From positions 1,863,501-1,927,500 of the forward strand of contig NC_090285.1 of NCBI RefSeq assembly GCF_037392515.1: DNA of 64,000 nucleotides, given 5' to 3'. The translations under genes were made by a program, and so were the position numbers. The notes below the pieces were generated by a model. It was not told where the DNA came from. It did no database searches and saw nothing but the letters and a program-made list of their open reading frames with translations. Source of the DNA: Haliotis asinina (taxonomy: Eukaryota > Mollusca > Gastropoda > Lepetellida > Haliotidae). Shown piece by piece: positions 55,090 to 64,000 of this stretch (the first letter of the stretch is position 1; every line of letters begins with the position of its first letter).

Positions 55090-55093
55090 TTAA

Positions 55094-57262
55094 ATGACAG
55101 GCTATTTAGAGTCCTAAGGAAAGGTATTAATATGGAATTATGTCCACAGTTTCCTTGTACCAAGCAGGATTATGATTGTATGTTATTTCTAATATTAGTA
55201 ATAAGTAAGCAGCCAGACTCAGACATAATACCAGCCTTTAGAATCTTGGAGTGAAGATCTATCACGGGATGGACACTACCATCCTCACATAAATTTAATT
55301 CATATTCATCAGATTATCTGGATTCTTCAGCTGAATTTAGCCAATATTAAGTAGCCTAATGTTAGGATTTGTATGTTCAAAACTTGCAGTGTTTTAGGCC
55401 AGGTTTCTACTGTATAGGTAAACTAATATTTACAGTGCTGTTTTACAACCTCAAGATGAACAGCATTACAATACTTTGAAGGTATAAATACTGAGAAACA
55501 GCTCCTGCAACTGTAACAATTGTCTAACTGATGAATCACCAAACATAAGCCTATTCATGACGCACATAGTTAAAGTAGCTAAACTAAACACTGCTTAAGT
55601 TCAGAGCGGGCCTGGAGACATGTTCAAGCATATTATATGTGTTGATCTTGTAGATATAGGCTAACATGATCATTCTACTTTCCCTGATCTGGGGAGTGTA
55701 GTCAGTGTGTCAGCAACACAGAGTTGTTGGCTTCATGTCATCTTCAAAATTTCTAACGCAGGTGTCTTCTTACAGACCTGAGTGGTGTTCAGTAATCTGA
55801 TCCACCATGATAATGTTTCTAGCTTGTGATCACCAGCCTGTCCTCCTGGTGGCTGTCCTCCCAGATGACACGCCTCCATAGTCTGTCTCACAATCCATGA
55901 ACCACATTATTTTCTCTACTGCATAACCCTGTCTGAAATACTAAAGCTCTAAAAGAAGCAAGTCCAGATTTCCTCAGAATCTCTGGTCTCTCTGGGGTTC
56001 CTTTTTAATTTATGTGAGCTTGTTTCAGGGATAAACCTGGCTCAGGAAAGATATGAGATAAAATCTCACATGGGAAAATTTTTCAAATCTTATGAGATTT
56101 AACTCTTCATGATCGTTCAAAAGAAAAAGAGTAAACAACAAATGCACTTTCATGTGTAGTCTATGAAAATGTAAATATTCCTTTTTGAAGGCATGATAAT
56201 GTTGCAGAACACAACTTAACGTGAACACCATACAGCATCACACAGTGCATGAACAGCACAGTCCTGCGAGGTTCAGAGTTTACCATACACCTTTGCAGTG
56301 CAGCTTGTTTTGTACAGTGCTGGAATGATATTCAGAGTTCCATACTGTAAGTTATGTTTCAAAGATTAAAAATAGGTAGAGAGTAACAGGAATATCTTTG
56401 ACAGAACAAAATAATGACAAAGTCTTTCTCAGTAAAATATATTTAGACACTTAATTATTTCTAATTGTACAGGTGAGCAGGATGTGATTTTAAATTGCTG
56501 CAGATACATTTGAGTGCAATTTTATAGCAGTTGGTGCGAGAAAACAGCAATATTGCGGCCCGAGTCAATCGCTGTTGTTTGTTACCATCCAAATCTTATA
56601 TATTCAGAGATTAAGTGTCTGTCTGACTCCGCGAACTCTCGTGCCATTCCTTTGTTGGTGTTGATAAATTAAAATGGACGTGAAGCACATGGTCTCAACA
56701 GAGAATGTTCCATATTCAGACACAAAAGTAGGCATCATCAAATACCAAAGAACCTCCTTTTATTTCTAATACTGAAAGTGTTGTTAAGGAATATAAAGAA
56801 ATGAATAAAATATTCTAGAATGCTCTTGGTACTGAAGTACCTCAACTTTGTTTGCAGTGCTTTGGAGCTTTTGTCCACTTTCATTGTCATTCAGATAATA
56901 ATCTTGTTCAGTCTGGCAGTGCTAATTACTTAGTAATAAATCACCCAAATTAGGTAGTTAAGACTTGGAGAGACCACAAGACTGGCTAGCAGTTAGTGGA
57001 GCAATTTCTTCACAACATGGCCATGCAGTCAATGGACTGCCCTTAGTTTGTTGAGCCTGGGTTGACATCAAACACTCGGTCTGGAGGCTGGTAAGTTACA
57101 GTAATGACATCTCAGGGCTGGTAGAATGCAAACTCTTTATTGAATCTATTCATACCACATCACTCAGTGGCAAAATTCACAAGTAATTAAACACTTCTTG
57201 AAATTTACATAAGTTTGCTACTTTACGGGGTTCTGCCTGTTTCACAGTTATTGAAGGTGAGC
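55094..57262. other. Intergenic, no gene seen
   Basis: AT-rich sequence without recognisable coding potential or repeats. Confidence 0.4.
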
Positions 57263-57570
57263 CGACTAATCATGTCCAACAGACTGCAAGGCCCACTTTG
57301 ACTAGTCATGTCCAACAGACTGAAGACCCTCTTTGTTTAATCATGTCCAACAGACTGAAGACTCTCTTTGACTTATCATGTCCAACAGACTGAAGACCTC
57401 TTTGACTTATCATGCCCAACAGACTGAAGACCCTCTTTGACTAATCGTGTACAACAGAATGAAGACCTCTTCTTGGACTAGTCATGTCCAATATACTGTA
57501 GGCCTGCTGACTAGGCATGTCCAAAAGAGTGAAGAGCCACTGTGCCTAGTCATGTCCAGTAGACAGGAGA
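57263..57570. repeat. 33-bp tandem repeat
   Basis: About nine imperfect units based on TCATGTCCAACAGACTGAAG and ACCCTCTTTGACT. Confidence 0.85.
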
Positions 57571-60500
57571 GCCTTGGGCAACTTGTGCCCACTTACAGTA
57601 AGGAATGGTGTTGGGACAATAGACCCATACTGCATCAGAAGCGTATCATGATAACTTACTAACAAGCGTATTTGTATCTTGATGCTTGCTAGTGCTTTTA
57701 TTCGGGGTGTGTACACCATATTTTTCAGAGATGGGATGGCCAAATTGCTGTCACACTGACAATTTTACAGTCAGCAGGACTTGGATTCTAGATCATTTTG
57801 CCTCTTTACTGCAAACTGACAAACTGCCATGTCAGACAAGTCTAACATTCCACCATTCCTTGTTTCAGTGATTGTGAACCCTCGTTAACCTGCAGTACAC
57901 AGTTATGGCTACCCGCTCACCTTCCTAGAACAGACAAACAAGTGGATTACCCTGACAAACAGTGCTTATAATCTTCAGACCTTGGATATTTGTGGCTGTA
58001 CAAGAATGGGCTGAACAAGCCTGTAGTCATGTGTGTGGGATACCTTCTGTTTACCATGGATACCGTCTTCAGCATTACCCACATTCCAGCTGGCTCAAGG
58101 CTTCCAGCAACAAGGTAAAATACTAATTATACTAATTAGATTGTTTGGACAAGGTTCAGATTAGGGGTTTTGTGATGAGATGACAGTGGTTGAACCTAAG
58201 AATGCAAGTACTCAGTCTCTGTTCTAGTTCAGTAGTGGATCTAGACTGTGCTGTTGCTTTGCGAAGTCCTACAGAAGTCCTATAGAAATCCTATATATCA
58301 CTGATATGATGCTCCCAAACTCTAACCCTATGGAACCATGTTGCCTTCATCAATCCCTATAGGTATAAATAATTGCTGAGACGTTTTGAGTGTGGAAGTG
58401 TTTTTGTGATACTCACTGACACGTAAGTCTCACGGTAGAGATTATTATGATGAATCATGGGACATGTCAGTGTTGAAAAGCTCCAAACAGTATTCTGCGA
58501 GAAAATAACATTGTCAAAATGAAAAAAACTTGCTTCAGGTCTACGTACCCTGCTTTTGATGAATGCCCCTTGATTTTCTAATTCATGGGCCCAGATGCCC
58601 CATGATCCAGTTCCTAGCTCTTTGGAGTCTATCTCTCATGGCCCTGATGTTGGCACACATCAAAAGTCCCGGGAAGCCATTCATGTGGACTATGAAGTTA
58701 TTTATCATCAGGACTACTCTGGTCATAAACTGTTTGTTGCTTAAATAGTAAATGACTTTAGTTGTGTTCAGTGAAAACTTACCTCTCACTCTTATGGCAT
58801 ATGTTTTGTCAACAGGCAGTTGTTTTTTTGTGTGTGGTTAATTGATTCATTATGATGGAAACTGGAAATATGGTATCTTTTCTGAGAGGTTATATTTCAA
58901 GACATTTGGAAAGTATACTGGGATATTTTGTCAAAAGTATTTTGACCAGACAAGTTCATTCAAAGACATTTTTGGATCACCAACATATAGAAGAAAATAA
59001 AAATCTCTAGACCAGTTTAAAAAAAAATAATCCCTAGGGTGTGTTTGATATCCATTGTATTTGGTCAGCACCTACATCACTGTATGTCAATTATGTAGCC
59101 ACGTGCTAGTTTGTAAACCTCCTCAGTAGATTTACATTCATTTGTATGTTGATCAGAAACTGGCAACAGATTGTGTTGCATGATGTTTGGAAACGGGATT
59201 CTCTTGACAAATGCATGAGGCAGTGATGAGGCTAGTTCCGTAACAACCTTCATTTGTTTGGGTTTTAGCTTGCTAGGTGTCATATTTAAACTTACCATTG
59301 TGATCAATGAATCAGCATGCTTTCAGGATTCTTTATGAACTTCTTGGGGAGTATGCAACCCAAGCCAGTTAAGAATGTTACCTCACTGGGGACCAGTGCA
59401 CTACAATTATTGTAAACTGATAATCTTTTCCAGCAAAGATAACTTGGTGAAGGCATTCTGATATCAATGTTTGAGATAGTGTAGATATAGCTGAATACTC
59501 TCCAGCACTCTCCCAGTCAGCTATGGCCATATAAAAAAACAATCTTGTTTTCATTACCACTTTAAACAAAAATTTATCAACCTGACTGTAAGATTTTTTT
59601 ACATGAGAAATGCAAACTTGTCTCAAAATATTCTTGAACTTTTCACACTTCTAAGTTTTAATTTTCTGTTGGAGAAAAGGTGTAAATTTCCACAGATATC
59701 AAGAGGTTTGGGCATAAAATAAACCGTAAAAATTCACCTGCCTATATTCTTTTGTAAAAGTGCTGAGAAACAAGAATATTTTTACTTGTTGCCTAACAGA
59801 CACAGACTTTGTCACTATCTCCTCAGTTCATCTTAAATGATAATTTGGTTATACAGAAGTTGATGTTGACAGCAGTGATTGATATTTTTAGCTCACGCCA
59901 ATTTCCAGCTGACATTACTGCCTTGAATGCGAATGTTATGCATACTGATGACAGCTTGAAGAAAATGAAATGCATATTTACTATGGAACAGCAAAAGGAA
60001 CTTATGATTCAAACATATAACAAATCAGTATTAGAAATATCAATCTGGATAATTAATGAGCGATTACCACCTGTCACTTTCTGATATCAGCGAGTGGATC
60101 CTGTAGGCCATATCATTTACATGTCATGGCAGACAGATGGCCTTGGGGCATGTTAGAACACTTCAGTGGTGTCCACCAGGCTGAACTACGTCTGACATTA
60201 CCATTGTGAACGTAGCCAATGTTTATGTGAACTTGATGACAGTTATGACTTAAAGAACGTATACAGCTTGTGTTTTCCTCTGACTGTCAAAGTTTTGTCA
60301 TTGTTTTCATTGTGTTTTGAAAATAGACACGTTTTTAAAATTTAGCTAGACTGGTAGACTGAGACTGCTAAATTGTGTTGAGGACAAGGGAAAATCTATA
60401 GCTGGTAGTCTTTGTGGTCAAAAGTCATCTCATGAATACAATTCTGAGCCTGGTCTGAAAGCTTAAATCAATAAATGTTACTATAGTTTAAATAAACTGA

Positions 60501-61488
60501 CAGAAATGGTAAATACTGAAAACATTTATTCAGACCAGAATGAGCTTGGAATTGCCAGTACTAATAAGGTTTTCACAAGTTCTCGGGACTTTTCTGTGAG
60601 AAACAAATTTATAAGTCCACTGACCCGTCGAAACAGTGAGTGTGAGGGTCCCCAGTAGAGGGTGATGTCCGGTTGGAGGAAACAGATGGGCACACAGTCA
60701 AGCTTCAGTCAGTACACATGTAGCTGTGGTCATACACGACTGTTTGTTGTGGAGGTGTAATTGGGGAGAGCACCACTCGGTGACCCCCACATGGATCTGA
60801 TGTTGTCTGAACAGTCATCGGTTAAACTACTATTGATAGTCATCATGTATGTGAATAGGAAAATATATACCACTCAATCAAAGTCAGTAAAACTGTATTT
60901 ACATCAGTAAGCCCATTGTTTTTCAACTGATTTTGAGTAGTATACGTCAAAAGCCTTCTTTCCCTTGATTAGTCAAGTATATGATAATGTATGTCCCCAC
61001 CAACAGCATTGAATAATTTCATTCTTTCAATCACACAACAAAATTTGCTAATTTCATTATTGAACTTTGACTATATCAATCTAATTAAACTTTTCTAACA
61101 AATACAAATTGCATGATATTGAGAAAATCAGTATTCATTGTATTTGGTTACGGATTTTTTTGTGTACACTTGTATATGCTTCGCATGTCTGTTCATCAGT
61201 GTTCCGCGTTAGGGCAGTAATTACCATGGTGAAGATTAATGGGCCAGTCTATAATACGTTATTCACTACAGCAAAGGAATCAGGCAGAAACACAAAAAAT
61301 GTATTGCTGACACCTGAAGTATTGATATTGACAGTTAGTGTTCTCGTTGATCACCTGTATGAAGGAAACTGATTCTTGTGTAATACACACATGATTATCA
61401 GCCTTTGTCTGAATGCCAGGTAGACGTGATTTGTTCATGATTTATAGCAACCCAGGCGTGTGTGGAGGAAAACTGATTGATTGAATGA
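57571..61488. other. Intergenic, no supported gene
   Basis: Several open frames of 60-90 codons (58583-58789 minus, 59077-59307 minus, 59378-59626 minus, 59809-60084 plus) have no recognisable similarity and no convincing splice context. Confidence 0.4.
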
Positions 61489-61780
61489 TTGACAGATTGT
61501 TGTTTAACACCACACGCAGCAATCTGTAAATAAACAAGTCTGGACTAGACAATTCAGTGATCAGCAGCATGAGCATCGTACTCTGCAATTAGTATGTGAT
61601 TACATGCACCAACCAAGTCAATCAGCTGTATTCCAGCTATATGGTAAATAGTCAAGTCCAGACAAGACGACCCAGTGATCAACAGCATGAGCATCAATCT
61701 AAGCAATTGGGAATTATTGATGCATCAACAAAGTTAGCAAACCTGACCACCTGATCCTGTTAGTTGCCTCTAGTATGGGA
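61489..61780 (-). mobile_element. Old, rearranged copies of the (CTCA)n-tailed SINE
   Basis: Two partial, diverged copies in tandem. GTGATCAGCAGCATGAGCAT and GTGATCAACAGCATGAGCAT match the same internal segment of the family, which stands in reverse orientation here. Confidence 0.65.
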
Positions 61781-62492
61781 TATTGAAGACCATTTCTCAC
61801 ACAGATTTTTGCGGGTCTGTTGAGAAAGAGGATAGAGTTAAAGCGACAAGGATACCTGCAGTTTTTAAAATATATTCTTATCCACTGTCAGTAGGCTATC
61901 ATCATTTTTCTGCTGCAAAGTTGAATTGTATTCCTACGTGCCAGACTGGTTATTGAGCAGTTGTCTGAGCTGTTATTTTTGTATATTTTTTCACTATTTT
62001 GTAGATTTACTGTTCAGAATTGGACATGCTGCACATTATATGGAATTTCTTGGAGTTGTATTTACATTGCATGGTTCTTAGTTGCCAGATGGACAGTCAA
62101 TTTGAGTCAAAATCTCCCCAATGAATTAACTCTTAAATCAAAAACAAACAATTGTAAATGACTCAAACTGACCTCAAAGTAAATAGGAAAAACACACCAA
62201 CTCTGCAGAATTTTGTTATAATATCTTTCTCAACAAAATATAAAAGCTATCTAACAAACCATCATTATTTTCATTCAATACTGCAAGATTTGTGACAAGG
62301 GTGTAGCAACAGCTCAGGTAACAGCCAGGTAAGCAAAAGGCATGTGCGATGTTCATTTCATTGGTAGGAGATGGTATCAAAAGTCGTCAGAGTGTGCTTC
62401 TGAATCGGACATAGAGTCGCTACTGTCAGAGTTATCAGAGTGCACTCATATGATACAGGACGGATAGTCGCCTGTTGTAAAGTGTTTTGAAG
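61781..62492. other. Intergenic, no gene seen
   Basis: AT-rich DNA adjoining the decayed transposase. An open frame at 61961-62161 is unrecognised. Confidence 0.4.
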
Positions 62493-63927
62493 CTAGTACT
62501 GATGCTCCATAGCATTTTTAACTTTCTCAACTGATTTTCTCCATGCATCTCGTGAAATTTTAGCCAGAGATTTGTAGACGAGATTTTGAACGCCTGTTGT
62601 TTTAAATGTTGTGTTATTCTGTGCAGTGTCAGATGTGATGATACCCCAGATCAGTTCAATCGAGTTCACATCGCAATGATGAGGCAAAAGTAAGACATCA
62701 TGGCCTTGTGATTTCAGTTACTGGTCAATTTGACACACAGGTGCCCTATTGTTGATTCTAATGATTTCATAAAGTTTTGGCTTTGTTGTGTTATGTCGAG
62801 ATCCGTGAAGGTCCCGGGGTAGAATAGGCCTTCAGCAACCCATGCTTGCCATAAAAGGCGACTCAGCTTGTCGTAAGAGGCGGGTGGTCAGGCTCGCTGA
62901 CTTGGTTGACACATGTCATCGGTTCCCAATTGCGCAGATCGATGCTCATGTTGTTGATCACTGGATTGTCTGGTCCAGACTCGATTATTTACAGACCGCC
63001 GCCATATAGCTGGAATATTGCTGAATGCGGCGTAAAACTAAACTCACTCACTCACTCACTTGTGTTATGTCGAAATGGTACACTATGATTTTCTGACTAT
63101 GCTATCATGTCTTACTTCCTTGAATTTCATGTTGAGGTTTTTGTATCAGGGTCTTGAACACTGTGATATGGTGCATTGTTAGTCTGTCTTACAGACCCTG
63201 AAGTATATATATCCAAGAAAGCCCATGCAAGTCTAGAAAATATGGCAAGTCTAGATTTCAGTAGCTTCTGAAAAAGATGAAAGTCTCATGGCTCCATTTC
63301 ATTATGTTATTTTTTTTCACTATGAACGTTTTTTCAGTGAAATATGTTCATTTCAGAGACTAGCTGTTAGTCTAGTACATTGTCTATGGCAATTAAGCTT
63401 GATGGCAATGCTGGTGCCAGTTGTTTTTGTCAGATAAAAACCTGTCCATTCATTTCACTGTGGTAATCTCAGTTGTCTTTGACTTTAGCCCTTAACACAA
63501 GAGAACTACTGCATAAAGTGCTATGAGTCGCCTGCCTTTGCTTATTGGCAGTCTCCTGGAACATGCCTTTTCAGTGCTAGTGACCCATTGCGTTTCTGCA
63601 GTGTGGCTTACTTTCACCGAAGTTTCATCAAGATAAACAGGATCAAACCCCACTTCCCTCTTTTGACGTATGGTGTGTAACATAATTATTTCTCATTTGC
63701 ATGATATCTGATCTTTCACAAAGAACACATCTCACTTCCCCTCTAATTTTGTACCAAAATCCGAACTTATGAAGCAATTTCCTAAGTTGGTACATAGATA
63801 TTGACAGGGAATGTTGAATTTCCATTTCTTGTTGCAATATACGCACTGACAAGTGTCTATACTTGCTATATGAAACTTTGGATTGTGTTCTGGACAAGTT
63901 GTTTTTGAAATGAATCAAGTTTTTCAA
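62493..63927 (-). pseudogene. Tc1/mariner-type (DDE_3) transposase, decayed and split by a SINE
   Basis: Read on the minus strand. 63927-63643 holds a helix-turn-helix-like part (SLSISMYQLRKLLHKFGFWY, then LCERSDIMQMRNNYV). 63683-63492 holds the first catalytic acid in VYLDETSVKVSHTAETQW, with SKGRRLIALYAV. 62687-62493 holds the C-terminal catalytic part (PHHCDVNSIELIWG, then NNTTFKTTGVQNLV). The pieces lie in different frames and a SINE (62800-63059) interrupts the core. The second acid motif is not readable. No terminal repeats are seen, though the window ends just beyond. Confidence 0.75.
62800..63059 (+). mobile_element. (CTCA)n-tailed gastropod SINE inserted in the transposase
   Basis: The body begins GATCCGTGAAGGTCCCGGGG and ends GCGGCGTAAAACTAAACTCA followed by a CTCA-repeat tail. 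A 14-bp direct repeat TTGTGTTATGTCGA flanks it (62786-62799 and 63060-63073), showing target-primed retroposition. Best-preserved copy in the window. Confidence 0.85.
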
Positions 63928-64000
63928 TGTTCATGGATTTTGATATGCCCCCTCCTGGGCACTCATGTTTGAAGATGGAGTTTGTCATCGTTTTAATAAT

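Noticed and set aside
58583-58789. Minus-strand frame with protein-like text (FIVHMNGFPGLLMCANIRAM)
   Set aside because: No family recognised, no convincing splice sites, no neighbouring exons.
59077-59307. Minus-strand frame with protein-like text (KLKPKQMKVVTELASSLPHA)
   Set aside because: No family or splice context; chance or an unidentifiable relic.

Overview
Animal genomic DNA, most likely from a marine gastropod and probably an abalone (Haliotis). Two things point there. Three interrupted host genes carry canonical GT-AG introns. The window also holds several copies of a retroposed repeat with a (CTCA)n tail and the phrase GGAATATTGCTGA.TGCGGCGTAAAA, which I recognise from abalone sequences; the genus rests on memory, not a search.

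Layout. 50-696 (-): first coding exon of GTF2E1 (TFIIE alpha). 906-1928: near-palindromic foldback transposon. 2532-7589: pogo-like DNA transposon with a decayed transposase. 8108-17532 (+): RABL3 in nine exons, with a 2-kb TTAA-flanked non-autonomous transposon in intron 1, a SINE in intron 2 and minisatellites in intron 8. 18.08-18.70 kb: minisatellite. 19116-19615: small TA-flanked MITE. 22300-25901 (+): an inhibitor-of-apoptosis gene (two BIRs, UBA, RING) in six exons. 26856-27153: 298-bp palindrome. 29636-32656: non-autonomous LTR element with a 4-bp target duplication. 33.4-33.9 kb: 60-bp tandem repeat. 35129-48930: a 13.8-kb Polinton/Maverick with terminal inverted repeats, integrase, protein-primed DNA polymerase, packaging ATPase, major capsid region and a set of accessory genes. 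49239-50543 (-): decayed FLYWCH/MULE transposase. 53097-55089: second copy of the TTAA element. 57.26-57.57 kb: tandem repeat. 62493-63927 (-): decayed Tc1/mariner-type transposase split by a SINE that carries a 14-bp target duplication.

How it fits together. GTF2E1 and RABL3 are divergent neighbours, as they are in human. Here about 6 kb of transposon sequence has been added to the shared intergenic space. RABL3 is a small GTPase and the IAP gene is a predicted E3 ligase and caspase regulator; nothing links them functionally beyond proximity. The Polinton is the richest unit. Its left and central genes read leftward (integrase, polymerase, small membrane proteins, ATPase, capsid). Its right-hand genes mostly read rightward and include a candidate penton-like protein followed by two related proteins sharing an LGDTxGFDxPG signature. 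It looks largely whole, with a handful of breaks, and I treat it as a fossil.
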